From IMG/VR virus record IMGVR_UViG_3300036846_000225, positions 1-44,921 of that record: a stretch of 44,921 bases of DNA. One strand, 5' to 3'. The stretch comes from a virus. The position numbers were made by a program, and so were the translations under genes. The notes beneath the pieces were generated by a model. It did not search any database. It was not told where the DNA came from and saw only the letters and a list, made by a program, of their open reading frames with translations. Of the stretch, positions 14,978 to 21,503 are shown one piece after another. Each line of letters begins with the position of its first letter. Within the stretch, counting starts at the first letter, position 1.

Positions 14978-15190
14978 ATGACCGACGCCGATCTCAAACG
15001 CTTGAACCTGACCGCCGACACGGTGCTCAAGGCCGCGCAAGGCCGGTGGGAGCCGTGGAAGGCTGTCGCCGCACTGGTGAGCGCCGCCGCCGCCTTCATG
15101 GCCGCAGGCGCGGCGATCTACGCCATCGGGCAGCACAACGGGGAACGCAACCCCGTGGCTATCCACAGCGCCCCACCTCCGGCGCGCTGA
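14978..15190 (+). CDS. Small single-pass membrane protein
   Basis: 70 residues. A charged N-terminal helix (LKRLNLTADTVLKAAQGRW) is followed by one membrane segment (VAALVSAAAAFMAAGAAIYA) and a short polar tail. It is the first gene behind promoter P5 and comes two genes before the superinfection-immunity protein. It might take part in the same surface-exclusion function; that is inference. Confidence 0.68.
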   Translation: MTDADLKRLNLTADTVLKAAQGRWEPWKAVAALVSAAAAFMAAGAAIYAIGQHNGERNPVAIHSAPPPAR

Positions 15191-15495
15191 TGCCCCGCAA
15201 TTCCAGCCTCGCTCCGACCGGCATCGAGGTCCGCACCACGCCATCCGACATTTCGGTGATCTTCGATCTCGACGGTCGGACCTACATCGCCACCTTCACC
15301 GCGCAGACCCGCTGGCTCTACCGGGTCGCGGTGCTCAAGCACACCGCCAAAGGCACGACCTTCTGGCAGGAGCTCGGCGCAGGCGCGACCCTGGCGCGGG
15401 TCGCCGCCCTGGCTGCCGAGCACATCGCCACCGACCCCTTCCGCACCGACGCCGAGCTCTGGCGCGCTGTCGCCGCGCGGTACACCACCCGCTGA
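15190..15495 (+). CDS. Hypothetical cassette protein
   Basis: 101 residues, ATG overlapping the previous stop. The sequence reads as a beta-rich domain (GIEVRTTPSDISVIFDLDGR, TYIATFTAQTRWLYRVAVL) with a C-terminal helix. No membrane segment or catalytic motif. No family recognised. It sits between two membrane-protein genes in the P5 cassette. Confidence 0.62.
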   Translation: MPRNSSLAPTGIEVRTTPSDISVIFDLDGRTYIATFTAQTRWLYRVAVLKHTAKGTTFWQELGAGATLARVAALAAEHIATDPFRTDAELWRAVAARYTTR

Positions 15496-15551
15496 CCGCC
15501 GCAACATGATCCACATCACCAACCCTGAAACAATCTGAAAGACCTGACCCG

Positions 15552-15791
15552 ATGTCCCTGATCCTGATCTTCCTTGTCGCGCTCTACTTCCTGCCGACCA
15601 TCATCGCCGCGTTCCGCGAACACTCGCAATTTCTGCCGATCCTACTGCTCGACGTGTTCCTCGGGTGGACACTGGTCGGGTGGGTCGTGGCGCTGGTGTG
15701 GTCGGTGACCAACCAAGACCCGAAAACGGTCTACGTGACCCACCTCCCGCCGCAGCCGACCGGCAAGCGAAACCCCTACGACCAAGTGTGA
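15552..15791 (+). CDS. Superinfection immunity protein (T4 Imm-like family)
   Basis: 79 residues with two membrane segments (LILIFLVALYFLPTIIAAF and LLLDVFLGWTLVGWVVALVW). The LPTIIA...H and FLGWTL-GWVVALVW signatures match the superinfection immunity family (PF14373). T4 Imm blocks DNA injection by related phages at the inner membrane. In a temperate phage this would protect a lysogen, which fits its place in the promoter-array region. The tail has PPQPTGKRNPYDQV. Its actual exclusion range is unknown. Confidence 0.88.
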   Translation: MSLILIFLVALYFLPTIIAAFREHSQFLPILLLDVFLGWTLVGWVVALVWSVTNQDPKTVYVTHLPPQPTGKRNPYDQV

Positions 15792-15799
15792 TAATCCGG

Positions 15800-15907
15800 C
15801 GCGAGCTTGCAGGCAATGCTTGCAACTATGTGAGCACCGCTTTACACGCCGATCAACACAAGGGGCTGCGAAGGGCAGCCCCGCCGCAAAACACGAAAGA
15901 GACGACT
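15800..15907 (+). promoter_or_regulatory. Cassette promoter P6
   Basis: -35 TTGCAA 15820-15825, 17-bp spacer, -10 TACACG 15843-15848. No TGCGACA box is seen. A TTGCA lies 13 bp before the -35 (15807), making an almost perfect inverted repeat TTGCAGGCA-A-TGCTTGCAA (15807-15825). The spacer contains ATGTGAGC, shared with the hairpin at 40277-40294. The leader is longer and ends GAAAGAGACGACTATG. Confidence 0.72.
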
Positions 15908-16414
15908 ATGAGTGAAGCGACTGAGATCACCACCTACACCAACCGCAGCAACGCCGCCCGCGCCGCGCGGGTCGCGCTCGGCGGCGACAAGATCAGCGGG
16001 GTCCACTTCCGCGTGACCGAGATCGACGCCGACAAGTTTGCCTGGGAAGTACTCGCCCAGGACGCACCCGCCGCGCCGGAAGACCCGGCGGCGGATGCGC
16101 CGACCGCCGCGCCACAGGCCGACGCTCCGAAGGCGAAGGCGGCGAAGCCTGCCAAGACCGCGAAGGCGAAGGGCGAGCGCAAGATCGCCGACAACGGCGA
16201 CGGTCTGCCGAAGGGCAAACTCGGTCAGGTGATCGGCATGATGCAGCGACCCGAGGGCGCGACCAACGCGCAGATGCAGGCCGCGACGGGCTGGCAGCCG
16301 CACACCGTTCGCGGGGCCATCGCGGGCGCGATCAAGGTCAAACTCGGCCTGTCGGTGACCGCTGAGAAGACCGACGCCGGGCTGGTTTACCGGATCGCCA
16401 AGGTCGCCGCCTGA
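15908..16414 (+). CDS. DUF3489-domain protein
   Basis: 168 residues. An N-terminal small domain (TYTNRSNAARAARVALGGDK and following) is joined by an Ala/Pro/Lys-rich linker (about 65-100) to a C-terminal DUF3489 domain: KGKLGQVIGMMQRPEGATNA, TGWQPHTVRGAIAGAI, KVKLGLSVTAEK, GLVYRI. DUF3489 resembles a winged helix and is common in alphaproteobacterial genomes and phages, so DNA binding is likely. It is the only gene of the P6 cassette and a candidate regulator of the array. Confidence 0.88.
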   Translation: MSEATEITTYTNRSNAARAARVALGGDKISGVHFRVTEIDADKFAWEVLAQDAPAAPEDPAADAPTAAPQADAPKAKAAKPAKTAKAKGERKIADNGDGLPKGKLGQVIGMMQRPEGATNAQMQAATGWQPHTVRGAIAGAIKVKLGLSVTAEKTDAGLVYRIAKVAA

Positions 16415-16422
16415 CCGGAAGG

Positions 16423-16528
16423 TGCGACACCCACGCGACACCGCTGCTTGCAAAGAATGCTTGCAGCGGTGTTTGCGTATGGTGTAAACAGGTTCTCACG
16501 TTCAAACGCACACGAGAGACCTGACTTC
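16423..16528 (+). promoter_or_regulatory. Cassette promoter P7 with 10-bp inverted repeat
   Basis: TGCGACACCC at 16423, -35 TTGCAG 16461-16466, 18-bp spacer, -10 TAAACA 16485-16490. A perfect inverted repeat, ACACCGCTGC (16438-16447) and GCAGCGGTGT (16463-16472), and tandem TTGCA sites 13 bp apart (16448, 16461). The leader ends CACACGAGAGACCTGACTTC before ATG 16529. Confidence 0.78.
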
Positions 16529-17215
16529 ATGCCCTCCACCGAAACCAAAGCCCCCGCCGCCGCGACCAGCGCGATCCGCTTGCGCGAGGACTGGCTCAAC
16601 CAACTCGCCGCCGCCTTCATGATCGAGATGACCGCGCGCTGCGGCCTGACCTTCCCCCCCGTCCGAGTGACCTGCGGCTTCCCGAGCCGGGGCGGCGAGA
16701 TGGGCGGCAAGACCCGCGTGCGCGGTCAGTGCTGGTCGGCGGAAGCCTCGGAAGACAAGCACGCCGAGATTTTCATCAGCCCGGTCGAGGCGGACATCCC
16801 GACCATCGCCGCGATCCTGGCGCACGAGCTCACGCACGCCGCGATCCCCGAAGCCGGGCACGGCAAGCCGTTTCAGATGGTCATGAAAAAGCTCGGGCAC
16901 GTCGCGCCCTTCACGAGCGCGGTGCCGACCGCCAGCTTCGTCGAGTGGACGCAGCCGCACCTCGACCGGGTCGGCAGTTACCCGCACGCGATGCTGGTCG
17001 CGATGCGCGCGGTCGCCGCGCCCAAGAAACAGACCGCCCGCATGATCAAGGCGACCTGCGACTGTGACGGCTGCGGCTACACGGTGCGCCTCGCCCGCAA
17101 GTGGATCGTCGAAGTCGGCGCGCCGATCTGCCCGAAGCACCTCGTGCCGATGACGGTCGAGGGGCTCGACGACGAGCTCGGCGATGGCGACGCGGTGCCG
17201 GAAGGGGAGGGCTGA
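16529..17215 (+). CDS. SprT-like zinc metalloprotease
   Basis: 228 residues. The active site AHELTHAAIPEAGH (about residues 98-111) has HExTH plus a third His eight residues on, as in SprT/Spartan-like families. A C-terminal zinc ribbon follows: CDCDGCGYTVR ... APICPKH (about 175-210). Length and order fit SprT-like proteins. Spartan-type enzymes cut DNA-bound proteins; here the target is unknown, perhaps DNA-protein adducts or a host regulator. Single gene of the P7 cassette. No signal peptide. Confidence 0.85.
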   Translation: MPSTETKAPAAATSAIRLREDWLNQLAAAFMIEMTARCGLTFPPVRVTCGFPSRGGEMGGKTRVRGQCWSAEASEDKHAEIFISPVEADIPTIAAILAHELTHAAIPEAGHGKPFQMVMKKLGHVAPFTSAVPTASFVEWTQPHLDRVGSYPHAMLVAMRAVAAPKKQTARMIKATCDCDGCGYTVRLARKWIVEVGAPICPKHLVPMTVEGLDDELGDGDAVPEGEG

Positions 17216-17221
17216 GCCGGG

Positions 17222-17332
17222 TGCGACAAAACGATAGCTGCACGCACACATCGCTTGCAAGTGTGCGTGCAGGCGTTTAAACATCCTCTCAACACCGGGG
17301 CGCACCGCCCCGCACCACACAGGACCGACCCG
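17222..17332 (+). promoter_or_regulatory. Cassette promoter P8 with 12-bp inverted repeat
   Basis: TGCGACAAAA at 17222; -35 TTGCAA 17255-17260 (33 bp on), 17-bp spacer, -10 TAAACA 17278-17283. Perfect inverted repeat CTGCACGCACAC (17238-17249) and GTGTGCGTGCAG (17261-17272) around the -35. The leader departs from the usual one after TCTCAACA and ends CACACAGGACCGACCCGATG, with AGGA as ribosome site. Confidence 0.82.
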
Positions 17333-17530
17333 ATGTACGCCTCTTACGAAACCTGCCCCGTCACCTTCGCGAAGCGCCTGACCGGCGAGACCTTCGCCAC
17401 GCTCGGCGAGGCGGTGATCTTCCACACCTACGCGGGCGGCTTCGCTGAGATCGACGCCGACCACGACGCGGCTGACGTCTTCACGCGCGGCGGCGTGGTG
17501 CTCGGCATCGAGCGCGCTGCCAATGCCTAA
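17333..17530 (+). CDS. Small hypothetical protein
   Basis: 65 residues behind promoter P8. CPVTFAKRLTGETFATLGEA and VIFHTYAGGFAEIDADHDAA suggest a small beta-alpha domain; the short first part (YASYETCPV) holds one Cys. No family recognised. It overlaps the next gene by 8 bp. Confidence 0.62.
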   Translation: MYASYETCPVTFAKRLTGETFATLGEAVIFHTYAGGFAEIDADHDAADVFTRGGVVLGIERAANA

Positions 17531-18062
17531 CCTATACGATTGGGAGGCGGTCAGCCCGACGACCGGCGAGCGCCGGTCGGGCGGCGCGGTCACCCGCGAC
17601 GAAGCCCGCCGGGCTGCCGAGCAGGCCAGGGCCGAGCTCGGGCTCGACACCGTGATCCGGGTGACCCACCCGCGCGGGGCCGTGTGGACCGCCAGGATCG
17701 CCGGATGGGCGAAGGGCGGACGCGGGTCGACCTTGGTTTGGGAGCCGGAGGCGCTGACCCCACGCAAGCACCAGCCCGCCCGCGAGCCCGCGCCACGGTC
17801 GGTGCCGAACGCCGCGCAGCGGGCCGAGCACGCCCGCCGCATCATGTGGCGCAGGCTCGACGAAGCCCGTGCGCTGCACGACCGGATCGAGGCCGGTCAC
17901 GCCTTCGCTTGGGAGCCTGTCAGGCTGACAAATCTGATCCGCGAGGCGCGCACATACAGCCGCGCTGCTCGGGCCTTAATGCCGCGCCGCGAGTGCTTGC
18001 AAATCGGTGCTTGCGGCTCTACATACAGCATTGCAAACAACCAAAGGAACACCGAGATATGA
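17523..18062 (+). CDS. Hypothetical basic protein
   Basis: 179 residues. The N-terminal 60 look like a small domain (YDWEAVSPTTGERRSGGAV ... VIRVTHPRGAVWTARIAGW). A Pro/Arg linker and a basic helical C-terminus (AEHARRIMWRRLDEARALHD) follow. The last 22 residues are read through promoter P9, so this end may be incidental. The stop overlaps the next ATG. Confidence 0.6.
   Translation: MPNLYDWEAVSPTTGERRSGGAVTRDEARRAAEQARAELGLDTVIRVTHPRGAVWTARIAGWAKGGRGSTLVWEPEALTPRKHQPAREPAPRSVPNAAQRAEHARRIMWRRLDEARALHDRIEAGHAFAWEPVRLTNLIREARTYSRAARALMPRRECLQIGACGSTYSIANNQRNTEI
17995..18058 (+). promoter_or_regulatory. Cassette promoter P9 (internal to upstream gene)
   Basis: -35 TTGCAA 17997-18002, 17-bp spacer, -10 TACATA 18020-18025, with a second TTGC 14 bp after the first. 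No TGCGACA box. The leader ATTGCAAACAACCAAAGGAA gives an AAAGGA ribosome site before ATG 18059. It lies wholly inside the end of the 17523-18062 reading frame. Confidence 0.6.
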
Positions 18063-18283
18063 GCTCCGCCACTGCCGCCGCGAAAAAGCCCGTCCAGAGG
18101 CCCTCACCGACCTCCTCGAAGGTGTCGGCGGTGCAGATTGTCACCCGCGTCACCGATGCCAACCGGGAGCGCGTCAAGGCGCTCGCCGCGCGGGAGGGTC
18201 TGACGATCCAGCAACTCGGCGTCTACGCTTGGAGCCTCGCGCTGCAAGAATACGGCGAGCAACCGCTGCCGGATGCCGAATGA
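18059..18283 (+). CDS. Small protein, possible ribbon-helix-helix regulator
   Basis: 74 residues. After a Ser/Pro/Lys-rich N-terminus, VSAVQIVTRVTDANRERVKA, LAAREGLTIQQLGVYAWSLA and LQEYGEQ give one strand followed by two helices, the order of an RHH (Arc/MetJ-type) domain. It has its own promoter of the array (P9). If it is an RHH dimer it is a candidate for binding the array's inverted repeats. Strength of the fold call is modest. Confidence 0.5.
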   Translation: MSSATAAAKKPVQRPSPTSSKVSAVQIVTRVTDANRERVKALAAREGLTIQQLGVYAWSLALQEYGEQPLPDAE

Positions 18284-18801
18284 ACCGGACATCAGAGCAA
18301 CTCGCCGACGAGATCGCCGCGCGACACGCCGACTATTTCCGCAAGAACCCCAAGGGCGAGATCGTGCAGACCTGCTTGATTGAGCCCGAGGAGGGCGAAG
18401 ACTTTTACTTGATCGAGTGCCCTTGGGGATCGAACCCGCAGCGCATGATCGTCCTATCAGCGCTGCGTCAGGCGATGATCCAACTGAGCGCCGCGCGTTA
18501 CGCCATTTGGAGCGAGGTGTGGTTGCTCAAAAAGCCCGCACCGGAAGGTCAGACCGTGGAAGACGCCATCGCCGAGCACGACGCCAGCTATACGCACGGC
18601 GACATCGCCGCCGACCCTGCGCGGATCGAGGCGGTGTTCACGCTGGTCGTTGAGGGGAAAGGGCGGGTGATCACCCGCACGCAGCGGATCATCCGGGGCC
18701 GCAATGGCGGCGTGCGCAAGCTTGAGCCCATCGAGGGCGATGACATGCAGAACTTCGGCGGGGCGCTCGCCGACCTGATGCCAGAACGGACGATCAATTG
18801 A
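18280..18801 (+). CDS. Hypothetical protein
   Basis: 173 residues, overlapping neighbours by 4 bp on both sides. Two parts are visible: helix-rich N-terminal (EQLADEIAARHADYFRKNPK) with strands, and a C-terminal section EAVFTLVVEGKGRVITRTQR and IIRGRNGGVRKLEPIEGDD. Composition is less GC-extreme than its neighbours. No family recognised. Confidence 0.62.
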   Translation: MNRTSEQLADEIAARHADYFRKNPKGEIVQTCLIEPEEGEDFYLIECPWGSNPQRMIVLSALRQAMIQLSAARYAIWSEVWLLKKPAPEGQTVEDAIAEHDASYTHGDIAADPARIEAVFTLVVEGKGRVITRTQRIIRGRNGGVRKLEPIEGDDMQNFGGALADLMPERTIN

Positions 18802-18998
18802 GCCGCGAGCCCGACTGGATCGGCTGGACCGGCATGATGTCGACCCTGACAATCGGCGGGTTACCGAGCTTCGCGACCGAGACAGAGACCGAGGAACAGG
18901 TGATCGCCAGCGCCGTGCTGTTCTATCAGACCGGCGCATACGCCTTCCATCCGCACATCGAGATCATCCAGTTTGTGAAATTGGAGCGGTCTGAATGA
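18798..18998 (+). CDS. Small hypothetical protein, TTG start
   Basis: 66 residues from a TTG that overlaps the previous stop (TTGA); no ATG or GTG is available near the overlap. Contains SREPDWIGWTGMMSTLTIGG and TEEQVIASAVLFYQTGAYAF. Overlaps the next gene by 4 bp. Function unknown. Confidence 0.55.
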   Translation: MSREPDWIGWTGMMSTLTIGGLPSFATETETEEQVIASAVLFYQTGAYAFHPHIEIIQFVKLERSE

Positions 18999-19336
18999 GC
19001 GGGCGTGCTCGACTGGTCAAATGGTTCGGGGTCTTCAATCTCGTGTTCGCGGTCGGCTGGTGCGCCGCGTGGTTCCTGACCGCGATGCGCGTGTGGGCCG
19101 GTCACCATCTGAGCCTCGGCGGCGCGCTCTTCGTGTCGGTGATCTGGATGCCGGTCGGGGTCGCCAACCTGCTCGTCGTGAACTGGTCGATGCGCGAAGA
19201 CCTCAAGGAGCTCGCGAAGATCAGGGTCGAGCTCGACACCGAGGTCGCCCACTTCCGCGCAGCCGCCGGGCACTTCATGGCGACGTATGGCGGGCTGATC
19301 GACGCCTATCCGCCGCAGCCGCCGTCGATGCACTGA
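18995..19336 (+). CDS. Two-pass membrane protein
   Basis: 113 residues. Two hydrophobic segments (about 10-30, GVFNLVFAVGWCAAWFLTA; about 42-62, GALFVSVIWMPVGVANLLVV) are followed by a charged cytoplasmic helix (SMREDLKELAKIRVELDTEV), possibly a short coiled coil. It could be an exclusion or holin-like protein; position among accessory genes favours the former. No family recognised. Confidence 0.62.
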   Translation: MSGRARLVKWFGVFNLVFAVGWCAAWFLTAMRVWAGHHLSLGGALFVSVIWMPVGVANLLVVNWSMREDLKELAKIRVELDTEVAHFRAAAGHFMATYGGLIDAYPPQPPSMH

Positions 19337-19956
19337 TGGTCGACCCGCTCGCCAGGATGAAGGCGAAGCGCATGGCGAAGATCAACGCCGCGCTGCCGCC
19401 GGGCCGGTCGTGCGACGGCTGCGACCTGTGCTGCACGGCACCGGGTATCAAGGAATTCCACAAGCCGCCGGGCGTGCCCTGCGACAAGCTAATCGGGGCA
19501 GCGGGCCGGTCGTGCTCGATCTATGCCGACCGCCCGCGCGTCTGCCGGGAATTCTTCTGCATCTGGCGCATCGACGAGAAGCTCCTGCCGGAATGGATGC
19601 GGCCCGCCGACTGCGGCTTCCTGCTCGCGGTCAACGACCTCGACGTGTGGCCGGGCGTGGTCACCGTCCACCCCGATCCGGCGCGGCCCCTGGCGTGGCA
19701 AACGCTGTGGCATCAGACCGCCTTTGCGACCATCGCCGAGCGCTGGAATTGCCTTATCGCCATCGGCCAATCGCCGGGCACGTCGTACATCTTCACGCCC
19801 GACGCCTCGCGCTTCGAGGTCGCCAAGCACCCCGAGCTCGTGCGCAACGATGGCTTCGTCGGCGCGCCCGACTTCTGCTTCGGGCCGGATCAACGCCCCT
19901 TGCGCCAACAGATGCGCGAGACGCATTTCAGTTGGGGGATCGCGCCGCCGAAGTGA
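19336..19956 (+). CDS. YkgJ-family cysteine cluster protein (first of two)
   Basis: 206 residues. CDGCDLCCTAPGIKEF, GVPCDKL, GRSCSIYADRPRVCREFFC give at least eight Cys in the first 75 residues, the YkgJ/CxxCxxxCC family signature. These proteins probably bind zinc or an Fe-S cluster. The C-terminal 130 residues (DCGFLLAVNDLDVWPGVVTV and on) are not part of the core family. Start overlaps the previous stop (TGATG). Role in the phage is unknown. Confidence 0.8.
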   Translation: MVDPLARMKAKRMAKINAALPPGRSCDGCDLCCTAPGIKEFHKPPGVPCDKLIGAAGRSCSIYADRPRVCREFFCIWRIDEKLLPEWMRPADCGFLLAVNDLDVWPGVVTVHPDPARPLAWQTLWHQTAFATIAERWNCLIAIGQSPGTSYIFTPDASRFEVAKHPELVRNDGFVGAPDFCFGPDQRPLRQQMRETHFSWGIAPPK

Positions 19957-19963
19957 GGACCGG

Positions 19964-20416
19964 ATGACCACCGTGCTCGACCGCCGCCAGCCTCGGCGAC
20001 ATCCCGCCGTCGCCAGCCTGCCGGAGTGCGCGACCTGTCCCGGTCATTGCTGCAAGAACGACACCATCATTTTGCATCCCGAGTTTGGGGATGTGGTGTC
20101 GACCTACGACACCGAGGCGACGACGCACCCGATGACCGGCGAGCTCGCGCACATGCTCAAGCACAAACCCAACGGGGACTGCATCTATTTCGGGGAGGTG
20201 GGGGGTGTGGGGCGCTGCACGGTCTATCAGCGACGACCGGCGATCTGCCGCAGCTTCGATTGCGGCCTGTCTTACGCGAAGCTCCCGCGCGAGGAGCGTC
20301 GGCGGCTGGTGCGGGCCGGGCTCGCCTCGAAGGCGGTCTTCGACCAGGGGCGCAGGGTGCAGGAGCGGCGAGCCCGCGAAACCGGGGCGCTAGGACGCTC
20401 GCCTAGGCCCCTTTGA
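19964..20416 (+). CDS. YkgJ-family cysteine cluster protein (second of two)
   Basis: 150 residues. CATCPGHCCKNDTIILHPEF at about 20, then GDCIYFGEVGGVGRCTVYQR and RPAICRSFDCGLSY give the full YkgJ pattern, with a basic C-terminal helix. It follows the first YkgJ gene by 7 bp, with GAGGA as ribosome site. The two share the motif but little else, so this is an old duplication or separate capture. Last plus-strand gene before the convergent late block. Confidence 0.82.
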   Translation: MTTVLDRRQPRRHPAVASLPECATCPGHCCKNDTIILHPEFGDVVSTYDTEATTHPMTGELAHMLKHKPNGDCIYFGEVGGVGRCTVYQRRPAICRSFDCGLSYAKLPREERRRLVRAGLASKAVFDQGRRVQERRARETGALGRSPRPL

Positions 20417-20418
20417 GC

Positions 20419-20448
20419 CGGTCGCGGCTAGGGCAGTGGCCGCGACCG
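20419..20448. terminator. Bidirectional hairpin between convergent operons
   Basis: Perfect 10-bp stem CGGTCGCGGC (20419-20428) and GCCGCGACCG (20439-20448) with a 10-base loop. It sits 2 bp after the plus-strand stop and 24 bp from the minus-strand stop. The position is ideal for terminating both units, although no T-tract follows. Confidence 0.6.
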
Positions 20449-20471
20449 CTCGAAGGCCGTCCTGCGGCTTC

Positions 20472-20969
20472 CTAGGGGATTGGCTCGGGCGCGCCGGTCG
20501 GGGTGATTGTCCCGGCGACCGCTTCGCCCGCGACGACTTCGACATCGAGCGTGGTGATGATCTCGCGGGTGCCGTCCCCGAGATCGGCGTCGGCCCTGGC
20601 GACGACCTGCGTCGTGCCGAGCGTCTTGGCCTGCACCGTGGCGTGGGTCGTGTCGTCGTCGCTGTCGGTGAACACGTCGACGATGTTCGGGTTGGCGCTC
20701 TCCCAATGGATCGCGCCATCCACCGAGGCCGGGTTGCCCTCGGCGTCGACGTAGCTGATCGAGAGCTTGGTCTGCATCCCGTCCGGCAACACATAAGCCA
20801 TTGTTGGTCCCTTCGCTGTGAACGCGAAGCCGCCGTCGAGCCTCGCTGTGACTAGGGCGACCGGTCCCGGCGGCTCGGGCGGTTGGGGGTGCTCCGGATC
20901 GAAGACCACCAGCTTGAGCGGGGTGACGAACCGGAGATTGATGTCGTGCCTGTGGTGAATGCGGAGCAT
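20472..20969 (-). CDS. Ig-like (BIG2-type) virion protein
   Basis: 165 residues from ATG 20969. From about residue 57 on, the text (MAYVLPDGMQTKLSISYVDA, AIHWESANPNIVDVFTD, ATVQAKTLGTTQVVARAD) is a bacterial Ig-like fold as in decoration or tail proteins. An internal ATG at 20801 has a better ribosome site (GAAGGGA) and would give a 109-residue pure Ig protein. The N-terminal 56 residues may thus be a separate small reading frame. Last gene of the late block. Confidence 0.65.
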   Translation of the reverse strand: MLRIHHRHDINLRFVTPLKLVVFDPEHPQPPEPPGPVALVTARLDGGFAFTAKGPTMAYVLPDGMQTKLSISYVDAEGNPASVDGAIHWESANPNIVDVFTDSDDDTTHATVQAKTLGTTQVVARADADLGDGTREIITTLDVEVVAGEAVAGTITPTGAPEPIP

Positions 20970-20976
20970 GGGGGTA

Positions 20977-21417
20977 TCAACCGACTGTAACCGTCCACGT
21001 CACGTTGAGCGTGTCGCCCGCCGCCTTGTTGATCACCGCGAAGGTCGTGCGCGCCAGCATGTCGCCCGCCGCCGCCGCGTTGAAGAGACCGGCTTCGGTG
21101 AGCGCTCCGGTCCCGACCCCCGGCCCGAGGCTGGCGGTGTAGGTCAGCACCGCACCCGCCACCGCCAACGCGACCGCCGTGCGCGACCCGGCGACCTCGG
21201 CCCCGAGCGTCGTGTCGCCCGCCGCTGGCGCGGTCGCTCCGGTGCCGACCGCTGCGTTGCTCATCGCGTTCTTGGCGGGCGCGGCTTTCATGCGATCCGC
21301 GACCACCGCCTTGCCAGAGGTCACCACGAGGTTGTCGATCTCGCGGCGCTCTCGGTTGCCATCGGCGCGGATCAATTCGAGCCGCAGCCGTCCGGTCAGG
21401 TTGACGACATCCTGCAT
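20977..21417 (-). CDS. Phage tail-region structural protein
   Basis: 146 residues. The pattern VGTGATAPAAGDTTLGAEVA ... SLGPGVGTGALTEAGLFNAA ... DTLNVTWTVTV is one I know from conserved tail-end proteins next to fibres in siphophages. Beta-rich, no membrane segment. The ribosome site GGAGA lies inside the remnant of the LamG gene immediately upstream. Probably a fibre-associated or distal virion protein. Confidence 0.7.
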   Translation of the reverse strand: MQDVVNLTGRLRLELIRADGNRERREIDNLVVTSGKAVVADRMKAAPAKNAMSNAAVGTGATAPAAGDTTLGAEVAGSRTAVALAVAGAVLTYTASLGPGVGTGALTEAGLFNAAAAGDMLARTTFAVINKAAGDTLNVTWTVTVG

Positions 21418-21419
21418 GG

Positions 21420-21503
21420 TTAGGTCTCCGGGAAGGGTGTGATCGGCGGCGTGAAGTTGGCGGTGTAGCGGGCTGCGCCCTTGGTGATCCGCAACTCATC
21501 CAA
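21420..21503 (-). pseudogene. C-terminal remnant of a LamG/concanavalin-like tail protein
   Basis: The 84-bp stretch reads LDELRITKGAARYTANFTPP then ITPFPET and a stop. This is the very conserved last strand of LamG-type domains in phage tail proteins. It is out of frame with the Gly-rich fibre gene, whose stop (21496-21498) falls inside the same codons, and it has no start. It also carries the ribosome site of the next gene, which may explain why it was kept after an exchange. Confidence 0.7.
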
